Source of the DNA: Spirulinaceae cyanobacterium SM2_1_0
GTDB taxonomy: Bacteria > Cyanobacteriota > Cyanobacteriia > Cyanobacteriales > Spirulinaceae
DNA length: 46,128 nucleotides
Assembly: GCA_012031265.1 (NCBI GenBank)
Contig: JAAUTY010000035.1
Span: forward strand, 1 to 46,128
Reading direction: 5' to 3'
The translations under genes were made by a program, and so were the position numbers. Position 1 is the first letter of the stretch, and each line of letters opens with the position of its first letter. Shown in pieces: positions 36,427 through 45,540 of this stretch. The notes under the pieces were generated by a model. The model saw nothing but the letters and a program-made list of their open reading frames with translations, ran no database searches and was not told where the DNA came from.

Positions 36427-37254
36427 ATGACAGCACGCGAAACTCTCGTTATCAAAGCCGGTCAGCCGCCCTATTATTATTGGCGCGACCTCTGGCAGTA
36501 CCGTGAGCTATTCTATTTCCTATCCTGGCGAGATATTTTAGTGCGGTATAAGCAAACCGCTGTGGGGGTCGCCTGGGCCTTGATTCGCCCATTTTTGACG
36601 ATGGTGGTCTTCACGGTCATTTTCGGCAAGTTAGCTGATCTGCCTTCTGACGGCGTGCCCTACCCAATTCTCGTCTTCGCGGCGATGCTACCCTGGCAGT
36701 TTTTCGCCAATTCGCTCGCAGCCTGTAGCGAGAGTCTGGTCGCCAATGCCAACCTGCTCTCGAAAGTCTATTTTCCGCGTCTGATCGTGCCGTTGAGTGC
36801 GATCGCCGTGAGCTTTGTCGATTTCTTGATCTCGGTGACGATCCTGCTGGCGTTGATGATCTGGTACCAATTTGTCCCCAGTTGGCGGATTGTGATGCTG
36901 CCGTTTTTCGTGGCGATCGCCATCGGAGCGGCCCTCGGCGGCGGCATTTGGTTCGCTTCGTTAAACGTTCGCTACCGCGATTTTCGCTATGTCGTGCCGT
37001 TCGTCGTACAGTTCGGGCTGTATGTTTCCCCCGTTGGCTTCAGTAGCAATGTCGTGCCGGAACGTTGGCGCTTCTGGTACTCACTCAATCCGCTGGTTGG
37101 CGTTATCGATGGCTTTCGTTGGGCGATTTTAGGCGGCGAGACGGAGTTTTATCTCCCCGGTTTCTTGCTCTCGCTCACCCTGGTTCTGTTTCTCTTCGGC
37201 AGCGGTTTTTGGTATTTCCGCAAGGTCGAGCGCACCTTAGCCGATATTATTTAG
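36427..37254 (+). CDS. ABC-2 type polysaccharide/polyol phosphate export permease (Wzm/RfbA type)
   Basis: The 275-residue protein has six membrane helices. The signature LYQYRELFYFLSWRDI-type start is present as LWQYRELFYFLSWRDILV. RYKQTAVGVAWALIRPFL and ANLLSKVYFPRLIVPLS are also family-typical. Such permeases export undecaprenyl-linked glycans with an ATPase partner (Wzt/RfbB). No ATPase gene follows: the next gene is a methyltransferase. Position directly after uppP fits a lipid-linked glycan role. Confidence 0.9.
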   Translation: MTARETLVIKAGQPPYYYWRDLWQYRELFYFLSWRDILVRYKQTAVGVAWALIRPFLTMVVFTVIFGKLADLPSDGVPYPILVFAAMLPWQFFANSLAACSESLVANANLLSKVYFPRLIVPLSAIAVSFVDFLISVTILLALMIWYQFVPSWRIVMLPFFVAIAIGAALGGGIWFASLNVRYRDFRYVVPFVVQFGLYVSPVGFSSNVVPERWRFWYSLNPLVGVIDGFRWAILGGETEFYLPGFLLSLTLVLFLFGSGFWYFRKVERTLADII

Positions 37255-37313
37255 CCTTTCGCCACGTTGATGGTGAGAATTTTGTTGCCAAAAATGAAGA
37301 TCACGGCCCAATT

Positions 37314-38480
37314 ATGACTGCTGCATCTAATGCTGAGCGCTTGACCCAAATCCTCAGCGATCGCCTCGCTGCCAGCCCAGAAAAGCGGCTCACCTTTGCG
37401 GAGTTTATGGCGATCGCGCTCTATCATCCAGAATTTGGTTATTACAGTAGCGGTCAGGTCGGCATTGGGGCGAGTGGTGACTTCTTCACGGCTAGCTCAC
37501 TGGGAGCAGATTTTGGTGAATTGCTGGCGTTGCAGTGCGCGGAAATCTACGCAAAATTGGCGCAGCCACAGCCCTTTTACCTGGTGGAAATGGGAGCAGG
37601 GCTGGGGACATTGGCGGCCGATATTTTACAAACTTTGAGCCGGAATCATCCCCAAGTTTTTGCCGCCACCCGCTACATCATCGTGGAAGCTGCACCCGCG
37701 CTGCGCGATCGCCAGCAGGAGCACCTTGCCCCCTGGGCCGGCAAAGTATTCTGGCAGGACTGGGACGCGATCGCCGATGATGCTTGGATCGGCTGCTGTT
37801 TCGCCAATGAACTGGTGGACGCGCTGCCAGTGCATCGGGTCGTCAAGCAGGAGGGGGAGCTGCAAGAACTGTATGTGACCGCAGCGGCGGGGCAGTGGCG
37901 CGAGGTGGCGGGCGAACTCTCGACGGCGGCGATCGCCGACTACTGCCAGCTCAATGACCTCGATTTCAGCCAGCCAGAATACCCGGAAGGATACAGCACG
38001 GAAATCAATCTGGCGGCGGGCGACTGGCTCCAGCAAGTAGCGCGCAAGTTGCAGCGTGGCTACCTGATCACCATCGACTACGGCTACGCCGCGACGCGGT
38101 ACTACAATCCCCAGCGTGCCCAAGGAACGCTCCAGTGCTACTATCAGCACCGCCGCCACACTGATCCTTATATCAACCTGGGGCAGCAGGACATCACGGC
38201 TCACGTCAATTTCACAGCCTTGCAGCGCTGGGGCGATCGCCTCAGACTACCCACGGTCGGCTTCACTCAGCAGGGACTCTTTCTCATGGCACTGGGGCTG
38301 GGCGATCGCCTGGCGGCACTCTCCAGCGGCCGCTTCGACCTGGCTACCATCTTCCGGCGTCGCGATGCGCTGCATCAATTGATCGACCCGGCAGGTTTGG
38401 GCAATTTCGGCGTGCTGGTGCAAGCCAAGGGGATGCCCGCTGAGGAACTGTTGCAGGGTCTGCGGGAGCCGGGGCGTTAG
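37314..38480 (+). CDS. MidA/NDUFAF7-family SAM-dependent methyltransferase
   Basis: This 388-residue protein starts at the ATG at 37314 (MTAASNAERL); a frame extending to 37065 lies over the permease and is spurious. MALYHPEFGYYSSG-like sequence (FMAIALYHPEFGYYSSG) and GDFFTASSLGADFGELLA open the protein, followed by the AdoMet-binding motif LVEMGAGLGTLAADIL. FANELVDALPVHRV and YLITIDYGY are also conserved. Eukaryotic members methylate an arginine of a complex I subunit. A bacterial role in NDH-1 assembly is plausible but not shown here. Confidence 0.9.
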   Translation: MTAASNAERLTQILSDRLAASPEKRLTFAEFMAIALYHPEFGYYSSGQVGIGASGDFFTASSLGADFGELLALQCAEIYAKLAQPQPFYLVEMGAGLGTLAADILQTLSRNHPQVFAATRYIIVEAAPALRDRQQEHLAPWAGKVFWQDWDAIADDAWIGCCFANELVDALPVHRVVKQEGELQELYVTAAAGQWREVAGELSTAAIADYCQLNDLDFSQPEYPEGYSTEINLAAGDWLQQVARKLQRGYLITIDYGYAATRYYNPQRAQGTLQCYYQHRRHTDPYINLGQQDITAHVNFTALQRWGDRLRLPTVGFTQQGLFLMALGLGDRLAALSSGRFDLATIFRRRDALHQLIDPAGLGNFGVLVQAKGMPAEELLQGLREPGR

Positions 38481-38531
38481 TACCGCGATGCGGAGCGTCT
38501 GCATTCAGAAGGCAGAATTCAGAAGTCAGAA
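38478..38531 (+). repeat. diverged copy of the dispersed repeat
   Basis: TAGTACCGCGATGCGGA (38478-38494) resembles the head of the 3697 repeat. It is followed by CAGAAGGCAGAATTCAGAAG, an iterated heptamer-like tract. The first three bases are the methyltransferase stop codon. Confidence 0.5.
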
Positions 38532-38569
38532 GCCCACGGTTTTCAAGGCTGCCTGCTTGCCCGGGCTGC

Positions 38570-38946
38570 TCAGTCGGGGTCGGGGTCAACAATGGCCGGT
38601 AAGCCGACGGCGGCGAGGTAGCGATGTAGTTCCGGGCTGTCGGAACCATGTACATCGCTGATTTGTTCTTGGCAGCAGCGATCGCAAACTCATCAAATTC
38701 CACTGGTTCGATGCCGTACAGGTCTTGGAAAATATCGGGCTGCACACGGCAGAAGCGCGGCCGCTCCGCATAGATCCGGCACTGGCGCTGGTCGGGATCA
38801 AAATGTACACACCAGCCCTCTGGCCCGACGAGGCTGAGATAATGCTCCAGCGCGCTCGGTGTCAAGTAATCTGCCAGGTCGGGGCGCTCAGTAGGATCGA
38901 GATAGCAGCAGGCCCCACAGTTTTTCACACAAGTCCAGTGCGCCAC
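38570..38946 (-). CDS. YkgJ-type cysteine-cluster (Fe/Zn-binding) protein, apparent frameshift near 38678
   Basis: Core sequence: CVKNCGACCYLDP, then LSLVGPEGWCVHFD, CRIYAERPRFCRV and IFQDLYGIEP. The cysteine pattern is that of the YkgJ/UPF0153 family, proposed to bind iron or zinc. The start is a GTG at 38946 with GGAGG nine bases upstream. The frame leaves the family at FAIAAAKNKS. One extra G in plus-strand GCAGCAGCG near 38678 gives CCQEQISDVHG, then ELHRYLAAVGLPAIVDPDPD and a stop at 38570-38572. The restored protein has 125 residues. The same frame also stays open upstream to 39249; see the next entry. Confidence 0.75.
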
Positions 38947-39384
38947 AATTGTTGTCCTCCAACCATGCGAATAGTTTCGTCGGATTTCACCCTCGCCGTC
39001 AATGCCAAGCGTGCTCGCTGTCGAAGCCGCGATCAAGGGTAGCGATCGCCCGCGCCAATCGCCAGTTACGAAGGCATCGGGGTAATCGTAAAACTCGTCC
39101 TGATAACCGACCTTGACATTAATTTGGAATTTGGAATAGAACCAGCATTCGGTTCTGAGCAGGTTGAAGGCGATACGGTCATGGTTATCTTGGGTTGAGC
39201 TTGGCAAGAGCCAACCGGCCGCAAAACCGGTCGAGCCGCCCAAGATCATGCTTTGTCTTCATCTACCCCGAACCGACGCTCGCCTGCGAGAACTCTCAAA
39301 AAGCCGGTATCCTAGCCTAGGGAGGGGGGTTGTTGAGACAACCACGCCCGTTGTTGAGACTTGTTGGACAGACCAGAAACGCTT
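38947..39384. other. gap between the YkgJ-type gene and psbQ
   Basis: A minus-strand frame continues in phase from the YkgJ-type gene up to an ATG at 39249 and would add about 101 residues. Its sequence (for example CWFYSKFQINVKVGY) matches nothing I know, and the GTG start at 38946 looks better. It may be a chance frame. On the plus strand the last 130 bases should carry the psbQ promoter. A short GC hairpin (ACCGG-CCGCAAAA-CCGGT) lies near 39214-39230. Confidence 0.4.
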
Positions 39385-39855
39385 ATGAGACGCTTACGTG
39401 CGATCGCGCCACTGTTGTTACTTCTAGTCAGCTTGTTGATGGTGGGCTGTAGTAGCGAACCTGTTGCCCCACCGACCTACACGCCGGAGAAAGTGGCTCA
39501 GCTCCAGCAATATCTCGGCCCAGTTCTGATCGCTCAGGAGCGGATGCCGGAACTGGCGGCGGCGATCGATGCTGAGGATTGGAACGAGATCGACTCCTTT
39601 ATCCACGGCCCGCTCGGAGGTCTGCGGGCGAGTACGAGCTACGTGACCCGTAGCCTGCTTCCCGAGGATCAACCGGCGGCGAAAGAGTTGGCGAAGGCCT
39701 TTTTCTCTGACCTCGAACGCATCGATGTCGCGGCTGACAATGCCACCCAACGTCTCGCTCGTCAGGAGTACGCGCGGGCACTGGCGGATCTGAATGCCTA
39801 CATTGACCTCGTGCCGACGGAGAGTCCGGTGACGGCTGAGACCGCAGGCGCGTGA
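39385..39855 (+). CDS. psbQ: photosystem II lipoprotein PsbQ (CyanoQ)
   Basis: CyanoQ is a lumenal lipoprotein that stabilises the oxygen-evolving side of photosystem II. The 156-residue precursor has a signal peptide with a lipobox (LLMVGC, cysteine about residue 22) and a four-helix bundle. GPVLIAQERMPELAAAIDAEDW, then LRASTSYVTRSLLP and LADLNAYIDLVP are family-typical. The start is the ATG at 39385 (MRRLRAIA). Its stop overlaps the GTG start of the oxidoreductase in GTGA, so the two genes are translationally coupled. Confidence 0.88.
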   Translation: MRRLRAIAPLLLLLVSLLMVGCSSEPVAPPTYTPEKVAQLQQYLGPVLIAQERMPELAAAIDAEDWNEIDSFIHGPLGGLRASTSYVTRSLLPEDQPAAKELAKAFFSDLERIDVAADNATQRLARQEYARALADLNAYIDLVPTESPVTAETAGA

Positions 39856-40955
39856 GCCGCGTCGCCATCGTTGGCGGCGGCGTCGTTGGGGCGGCGATCG
39901 CCTACGAGCTCAGTTTGTGCGCTGATTGTGCAGTGACGCTGCTCGAACGGGAGCAACCCGCGAAGGGTTCGACTGGCGCGGCGCTCGGAGTGCTGATGGG
40001 GGCGATCTCGCGCAAAACTCGCGGCCGCGCCTGGGAGCTGCGCCAAGCCAGTCTGCACCGCTATGACTCCTTAATTGATGAACTGCAAGCCTTGACGAGC
40101 CGGGTGATCCCGTACAACCGTCAGGGCATTGTTTTGCTGCATTTTGCCAGCGGGGCGGATTGGCCGCAGTGGCAAAAGCTCCAAGCGCAGCGTCAGGCGG
40201 CGGGTTGGCCGCTGGTGCGGTGGTCGCGATCGCTACTCCAGTCCCACTGTCCGCAACTGGATCTAGACCGCCACGACATCGATGGCGCGATTTATTCACC
40301 GTGCGATCGCCAGGTCGATCCCGTGATCCTCACCGAAGCGCTGCTCGCGGGCGCGCAGCAAAACGGGGCCGAATGCCACTTCGGGGCCGAGGTACAGGAG
40401 ATCATTAGCCAGCCGGGGCAGACTGGGCAGCGCGTCAGTCAGATCGAAATTGGTTCCCAATCTTTTTCCTGTGACTGGCTGGTGATTGCCGCCGGTCTCG
40501 GCTCGCTGCCGCTCACTCGCCACTTGCAGCAGCCACTCGCCTTGCAGCCGGTGCTCGGTCAGGCGCTCCAGGTCAAGCTGCCCACACTGCTGGGAGTACC
40601 GGAGTTTCAACCAGTGTTGAGTGGCGACGATATTCATCTAGTGCCCCTGGGCGGTGGTCATTACTGGGTCGGGGCGACGGTCGAGTTTCCCGATGCCAGC
40701 GGTCAGGTTGCCGCCAGCCCGGAGCAACTGGAGGTGGTTTGGCAGCGGGCGATCGCCTTTTACCCAGCCCTCGCTACGGCTGAGATCGTGCGGCAGTGGT
40801 CGGGTCAGCGTCCCCGCCCAGACGGTCAGGGTGCGCCGGTGATCAGCCCGCTGGCGGGATATGAAAATGTCTGGCTCGCCACCGGGCACTACCGCAACGG
40901 CGTTTTGCTCGCACCCGCGACCGCCTTGGCGATTCGAGCGGCGATCGCCTCCTGA
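39852..40955 (+). CDS. FAD-dependent amino-acid oxidase family protein (DAO/ThiO-like)
   Basis: The 367-residue protein starts with a dinucleotide fold VAIVGGGVVGAAIAYEL and has the C-terminal WSGQRPRPDGQGAPVI, then the FAD-binding end VWLATGHYRNGVLLAPA. This layout is that of D-amino-acid/glycine oxidases, including ThiO, which supplies iminoglycine for thiamine thiazole. No thiamine gene is adjacent, so ThiO function is inferred only from similarity. GTG start at 39852 overlaps psbQ by 4 bp. The neighbouring 180 bases before the GAF gene hold nothing recognisable. Confidence 0.82.
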   Translation: MSRVAIVGGGVVGAAIAYELSLCADCAVTLLEREQPAKGSTGAALGVLMGAISRKTRGRAWELRQASLHRYDSLIDELQALTSRVIPYNRQGIVLLHFASGADWPQWQKLQAQRQAAGWPLVRWSRSLLQSHCPQLDLDRHDIDGAIYSPCDRQVDPVILTEALLAGAQQNGAECHFGAEVQEIISQPGQTGQRVSQIEIGSQSFSCDWLVIAAGLGSLPLTRHLQQPLALQPVLGQALQVKLPTLLGVPEFQPVLSGDDIHLVPLGGGHYWVGATVEFPDASGQVAASPEQLEVVWQRAIAFYPALATAEIVRQWSGQRPRPDGQGAPVISPLAGYENVWLATGHYRNGVLLAPATALAIRAAIAS

Positions 40956-41138
40956 GTTGGATGCGGCAGGGATTTCGGCTGAGCCACTCCGCCTCGAACC
41001 AGGCGAACCTGGGATGACGTGATTACTCACCACCGCTGATCCGCAGCCTTGATGACAAATATCACGAGCTGGTAACCGGTGTGAAAGGCGATCGCTAAAA
41101 TGGCCAAGCGCCTGTAACCTCTCAAACTACAACCCAAT

Positions 41139-41666
41139 ATGACCGCTCCGCTTCCAAAAGATGAAGATGCCAGGCTGAATACGCTATTTCGCTATCAGAT
41201 TCTCGATACGCTGCCAGAGCAAGCCTACGACGATATTGTCAAGCTCGCCGCCTGTATTTGCGAAACGCCGATTTCATTGATTACCTTCATCGATCACCAG
41301 CGGCAATGGTTTAAAGCCCGTCAGGGCCTGGAGATGGCGGAAACGCCCCGGAGTTCTGCGTTCTGTGCCCATGCGATCTTGGATCCCTACCGCACGCTGA
41401 TCGTGCCCGATGTGACCCAAGACGCACGCTTTGCAAATAACCCCTTGGTCACCGGCGACCCGTACATTCGCTTCTATGCGGGGACACCGCTGTTGGTCGA
41501 AGATGACTGCTCGTTGGGGACGCTCTGTGTGATCGATCGCCAGCCCCGTCAGCTCTCGCCCCAGCAAATTGAGGCACTGGAGGCCTTGAGTCGTCAGGTG
41601 GTCGATCAACTGACCTTGCGGCTCAGCTTGCGCCAGATTCATGAGGAACTTGCGCAACAATCCTGA
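41139..41666 (+). CDS. stand-alone GAF-domain protein
   Basis: 175 residues covering one GAF domain: LNTLFRYQILDTLPEQAYDDI, then ITFIDHQRQWFKA, SAFCAHAIL, FYAGTPLL and LGTLCVID. In most proteins this GAF sits before a histidine kinase, cyclase or PAS module. Here it ends cleanly after a helix (RLSLRQIHEELAQQS) with no catalytic domain. Ligand unknown. The helix would allow dimerisation or docking. It is followed by 263 bases without a recognised gene, then the sigma factor. Confidence 0.8.
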   Translation: MTAPLPKDEDARLNTLFRYQILDTLPEQAYDDIVKLAACICETPISLITFIDHQRQWFKARQGLEMAETPRSSAFCAHAILDPYRTLIVPDVTQDARFANNPLVTGDPYIRFYAGTPLLVEDDCSLGTLCVIDRQPRQLSPQQIEALEALSRQVVDQLTLRLSLRQIHEELAQQS

Positions 41667-41929
41667 ATGATTCCAAGCGGTTGCTGGCGTTGACCCGTGA
41701 CCCGAGTAGCGAACGGGCAGATCGGCGTTTACAAAAATTCACAGTCTGGCGAGGGGTTTATCGTCAGGAAATCATGACCTCTAATGGTGTGTTCTGTAAT
41801 CAAGCCAACAGATGCCAAAATTATTTCTGCTAGCGTAGTAAGCAATATTTTGCTCGCTTCTGTAGCTTGCATCTGCCTTTCGCACGGCGCGCTCCTGCCA
41901 ATTTATTGCAGACAACTCGCTATTTCCCT

Positions 41930-43027
41930 ATGGAATCGTCTCAACTCGATCTCGATGCCACGCCGAATGCGCCGCTTGCGCTTCCACCGCTGACTGGCTC
42001 CGAGCCAGAGGCCGGCAGCGGGCGATCGCCGCGTCCCGTGGCGATCGCCCCGCTGGCGGCCACTCGTTCGCGCCCTGCCCTCGAGGACACGGTTGGCGCG
42101 TTTTTCAAGGAGATGGCACGCTACCCGCTGCTGAAGCCCGATGAAGAGGTGGAACTTGCAAAGTCTGTGCGGCAGGCGGTTGAATTTGAGGCCGCGCGCG
42201 AGCAATTGGCGGCGGAACTCAGTCGTCCGCCGACGAAGCCGGAGCTGGCGGCGGCACTGGGGCTGACGGAGCGTCAACTGGAGCAGCAACGCTACCAAGG
42301 TCGTATCGCCAAACGCAAGATGATCCGCTCCAATCTACGCCTGGTCGTTTCAATCGCCAAGCGCTATCTCAATCGCGGCGTGCCGTTTTTGGATCTCATC
42401 CAGGAGGGAGCGATTGGCTTGAACCGCGCGGCGGAAAAGTTCGATCCCAACAAGGGGTACAAGTTTTCGACCTACGCCTACTGGTGGATTCGCCAAGCGA
42501 TCACCCGCACGATCGCCAACGATGCGCGCACGATTCGTCTGCCCATTCACATCGTCGAAAAGCTCAACAAACTCAAAAAGGCGCAACGAACCCTGAAGCA
42601 AACACTGCACCGTAATCCCAATGAAGCGGAGTTAGCGGCGGAGCTGGAGGTGACTGTGCCACAACTGCACCAACTCTTGCAACTGCGCCGTCAGTCGCTC
42701 TCGCTCAACCACCGCGTCGGTAAGGGTGAGGATACGGAGCTGGTGGATCTGCTCGAGGATAGCGAACTGTGCTTGCCGGAAGAGCGGACGAATGAGGTGA
42801 TGCTGCAACAGGAGATCTGGAGTGTGCTGGATGAGGTGCTGACGGAGCGCGAAAAAGATGTGATCTCGCTGCGCTACGGCCTCAACACCAGTCAGCCCTA
42901 CACGCTCGAAGAGGTGGGCGGGATGTTCAATCTCTCGCGGGAGCGGGTGCGCCAGATTCAGAGCAAGGCGATGCGGAAGCTGCGGCGGCCGCAGGTGGCT
43001 CGTCGCTTGAAAGGCTGGTTGACTTAG
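41930..43027 (+). CDS. group 2 (non-essential) sigma-70 factor
   Basis: The 365-residue protein starts at the ATG at 41930 (MESSQLDLD); a frame at 41867 is longer but unconserved. Region 1.2 is LEDTVGAFFKEMARYPLL. Region 2 has FLDLIQEGAIGL, then KFSTYAYWWIRQAI (DNA melting and -10 recognition). Region 3 begins at IRLPIHIVEKL, and region 4 has TLEEVGGMFNLSRERVRQIQ (the -35 helix-turn-helix). It lacks a long N-terminal region 1.1 and is closer to the SigB/C/D-type group 2 factors than to primary SigA. Which member I cannot say. It could be a target of the partner-switching kinase at 7825, with no direct evidence. Confidence 0.9.
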   Translation: MESSQLDLDATPNAPLALPPLTGSEPEAGSGRSPRPVAIAPLAATRSRPALEDTVGAFFKEMARYPLLKPDEEVELAKSVRQAVEFEAAREQLAAELSRPPTKPELAAALGLTERQLEQQRYQGRIAKRKMIRSNLRLVVSIAKRYLNRGVPFLDLIQEGAIGLNRAAEKFDPNKGYKFSTYAYWWIRQAITRTIANDARTIRLPIHIVEKLNKLKKAQRTLKQTLHRNPNEAELAAELEVTVPQLHQLLQLRRQSLSLNHRVGKGEDTELVDLLEDSELCLPEERTNEVMLQQEIWSVLDEVLTEREKDVISLRYGLNTSQPYTLEEVGGMFNLSRERVRQIQSKAMRKLRRPQVARRLKGWLT

Positions 43028-43060
43028 AAGTGAGACTTAAATTGAGTTCCCAATTTTGAG

Positions 43061-43100
43061 TTTTGAATTTTGAGTGGCAGAGTCTACTCAAAATTCAAAA
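43061..43100. terminator. long AT-rich hairpin after the sigma-factor gene
   Basis: TTTTGAATTTTGAGT (43061-43075) and ACTCAAAATTCAAAA (43086-43100) form a perfect 15-bp stem with a 10-base loop, 33 bases after the sigma-factor stop. Flanking units (TTTTGAG, CTGAGAA) lengthen it imperfectly. It may end transcription, but its units are those of the dispersed repeat at 3697, so it may equally be a repeat element. Confidence 0.55.
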
Positions 43101-43182
43101 CTGAGAACTTAAAACTTATCTATTCCTTAGCACGCTGGGTAGCAGCAGAATATCAGCAGGCGGTTGAAGACGGAATATTGCC

Positions 43183-43662
43183 ATGGCTCTAGCAATTCGT
43201 TGGGCGACTCCGGCTGATGTGCCGGTGATTTTTCGGCTGGTGCAGGCACTGGCGGCGTATGAAAAGTTGTCTCATGCGGTGACTGGCAATGAGACTCTGC
43301 TGCATGAGCATTTGTTTGGCGATCGCCCCTATATCGAAGCATTCTTAGCCACTTGGGAGGAGCAGGTCGTCGGTTTTGCGCTCTTTTTCCCCAATTACTC
43401 GACATTTCTGACGAAGCCGGGTCTGTATCTGGAAGACCTCTTTGTGCAGCCAGAATACCGAGGACGCGGCATTGGCAAGGCCTTGTTGCAGCGCTTGGCA
43501 CAATTAGCGATTGAACGGGATGCGGGGCGGCTGGAGTGGAGTGTTCTGGACTGGAATGCAACAGCGATCGCCTTCTACGAGCGCATCGGCGCGTCGGTGC
43601 TGCCTGATTGGCGTATCTGCCGTGTGACCGGGGCCGCCCTCGCCACCCTCGCCACCGCTTGA
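43183..43662 (+). CDS. GNAT-family N-acetyltransferase (diamine acetyltransferase-like)
   Basis: The 159-residue protein has the acetyl-CoA loop VQPEYRGRGIGKALL preceded by LYLEDLF, and WNATAIAFYERIGA near the end. This is the pattern of spermidine/diamine acetyltransferase (SSAT) relatives. ATPADVPVIFRLVQALAAYEK at the start is also typical of that group. Polyamines are likely but not proven substrates. The ATG at 43183 is the first start. It is convergent with the kinase gene, 21 bp apart. Confidence 0.88.
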   Translation: MALAIRWATPADVPVIFRLVQALAAYEKLSHAVTGNETLLHEHLFGDRPYIEAFLATWEEQVVGFALFFPNYSTFLTKPGLYLEDLFVQPEYRGRGIGKALLQRLAQLAIERDAGRLEWSVLDWNATAIAFYERIGASVLPDWRICRVTGAALATLATA

Positions 43663-43683
43663 CTTCGGCAACAATGTCCAGCG

Positions 43684-45498
43684 CTACACTGACCAAAGCC
43701 GTACCAACTTATCCACACCGCCGCTGGCCAAATGCTGACCGTCGGGACTGAAGGCGATCGCCCCAATCGCCCCTGCATGGGCGATCACTTCACTCACCAG
43801 CTGTTGCGTCGCTACGGCCCACAGTCGCAACACCCCATCATCGCCGCCGCTCGCCAGGGAGTCGCCGTCGGGGCTGAAGGCGATCGCCCGCACCGGTTGC
43901 GGCTGTATGAGCTTCCCCTGCTGCTCGCCATTGGCCCGCCACAGCTTGATGCAGCGATCTTGGCTGCCAGTCGCCAAGCACTGCCCGTCGGGACTGAAGG
44001 CCAGCGTCGTAATGCCGGCAAACGACCCACTGTGAGCGCGGTAGCATTGCTCCAGAGTTTGCGTCGCCAGTTGCCAAATGTGCAGCCAGCCACCGGCGCT
44101 GCCCGTGACCAACTGCTGCCCGTCAGGACTGAAGGCGATCGCCCAAATGCCCGCGTATTTCGACTCCTGGGTCAGGGTGTCGGCGAGACCGGCCTGATTG
44201 GGCTGCCAGAGCTTGACAGTGCCATCGGCGCTGCCACTGACTAACAAGCGGCCGTCAGGACTGAAGGCGATCGCCATGATCCCCGCTGCGTGACCGGTCA
44301 GACTAGCGAGCGGCCGACTGCGCCCCGGCAGCCATACCTGCAAGCGGCGATCGAGACCGCCACTCGCCAACAGCTTGCCATTGGGACTGAAGGCGAGGCT
44401 TTTGATCGCTGCTTGGTGACCCGTGAGTGTTGTGAATTGCCAGACTGCGCCGCGTTGCCAGAGGTTCAGGGTGCAGTCGGCGCTGCCGGTCGCAAGCCAC
44501 TCGCCGTCGGCACTGAAGGCGATCGCCCCAATCGCACCCGTATGACTCGCCAGCGATCGCACCGGTGTCAGCGCGATCGCCAGTTGCCGAGCCGGTGCCG
44601 TCGCGCTTGCCGTTGGCAATGCAACAGTGCCCGGTTCTAGTGCCGCCAAAACCTCCACCGCACTCTGATAGCGGCGACGGACGGCGCGTTCGAGCAGTTT
44701 ATCCAAAATTTCACCCAGTGCGGGGCTGACCGGGGCCGGGAGGCGATCGCGCCAAGCCCAGCTCGCGTCCTCGACTCGATACAGGGTCAGCGGTTCAACG
44801 CCCGTGAGCAGGTGCAGGCAAGTCACGCCGAGGCTGTAGAGGTCGCTGCTGAAGTTGGCTTTGCCAAAATTCTGCTCCGGTGCCGCATAGCCAGCACTGC
44901 CGATCGCCGTGCCGGTCTGCCCGATGGCACTCTGCGTCGCATATTTCGCGGCGCCGAAATCGACGAGCGCCAAAAGCCGATTATCGCGACGGCGGATAAT
45001 ATTCTCCGGCTTGATGTCGCGATGGATCACCTGACCTTGGTGGATGAAGTGCAGCACCGGCAGCAAATCGGCGAGCAGCGCCCGGATCGCCACTTCACTA
45101 AACGGGCCACAACTCTGCAACTCGGCGTCCAGATCCGCGCCTTCAATCAGTTCTTGCACAATGTAATGACGCGCGTCTTGCTCACAATGGGCGTAGAGCG
45201 TAGGAATCTGCGGATGGCGACCCAGCTCCTCCAGACGCACGGCTTCTTGCTGAAACAGTTGGGCTGCCTTGCTCGCACCCGTCTGACCCTGGGGATGGAA
45301 TTGCTTGATCACACAGGCGGGCTGTGAGGGTTTCTGAGTATCGCAGGCGCGCAAGGTGCGCCCGAAACCGCCTGCACCAATCAAGGCCAGGGGCTGGTAA
45401 CGACCGGCAAGTAGCAGCCGCGTGCCACAGTGTTGGCAAAATTGACCCGCGCCCGGCTGCTCCGGTTGCTGACAATCAGGGTTTAGGCAATAACTCAT
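43684..45498 (-). CDS. serine/threonine protein kinase with seven WD40 repeats
   Basis: The 604-residue protein (start ATG at 45498, MSYCLNPDC; a longer frame is unconserved) has a four-cysteine ribbon (CLNPDC...CQHCG). The Hanks-type kinase domain follows: GAGGFGRT, VIKQF, HRDIKPEN, DFGAAK and APEQ. The C-terminal half contains seven WD40 repeats, each with an AFSPDG-type turn and a terminal W, enough for a complete propeller. It probably phosphorylates Ser/Thr targets while the propeller binds partners. No membrane segment is seen. The fragment at 110-385 has the same N-terminal plan. FHA protein 32473-32901 could read its phosphorylation. Confidence 0.93.
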   Translation of the reverse strand: MSYCLNPDCQQPEQPGAGQFCQHCGTRLLLAGRYQPLALIGAGGFGRTLRACDTQKPSQPACVIKQFHPQGQTGASKAAQLFQQEAVRLEELGRHPQIPTLYAHCEQDARHYIVQELIEGADLDAELQSCGPFSEVAIRALLADLLPVLHFIHQGQVIHRDIKPENIIRRRDNRLLALVDFGAAKYATQSAIGQTGTAIGSAGYAAPEQNFGKANFSSDLYSLGVTCLHLLTGVEPLTLYRVEDASWAWRDRLPAPVSPALGEILDKLLERAVRRRYQSAVEVLAALEPGTVALPTASATAPARQLAIALTPVRSLASHTGAIGAIAFSADGEWLATGSADCTLNLWQRGAVWQFTTLTGHQAAIKSLAFSPNGKLLASGGLDRRLQVWLPGRSRPLASLTGHAAGIMAIAFSPDGRLLVSGSADGTVKLWQPNQAGLADTLTQESKYAGIWAIAFSPDGQQLVTGSAGGWLHIWQLATQTLEQCYRAHSGSFAGITTLAFSPDGQCLATGSQDRCIKLWRANGEQQGKLIQPQPVRAIAFSPDGDSLASGGDDGVLRLWAVATQQLVSEVIAHAGAIGAIAFSPDGQHLASGGVDKLVRLWSV

Positions 45499-45540
45499 CT
45501 GCCAGAAGACAACCGCCCCACGATTCAAGCGCCACGTACA

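Noticed and set aside
37065-37313. N-terminal extension of the MidA-type methyltransferase
   Set aside because: It overlaps the permease in another frame, and the family start is the ATG at 37314.
43684-44640. Regularly spaced GATCGCC-containing repeats
   Set aside because: They encode the AFSPDG turns of the WD40 repeats and are not an independent repeat array.
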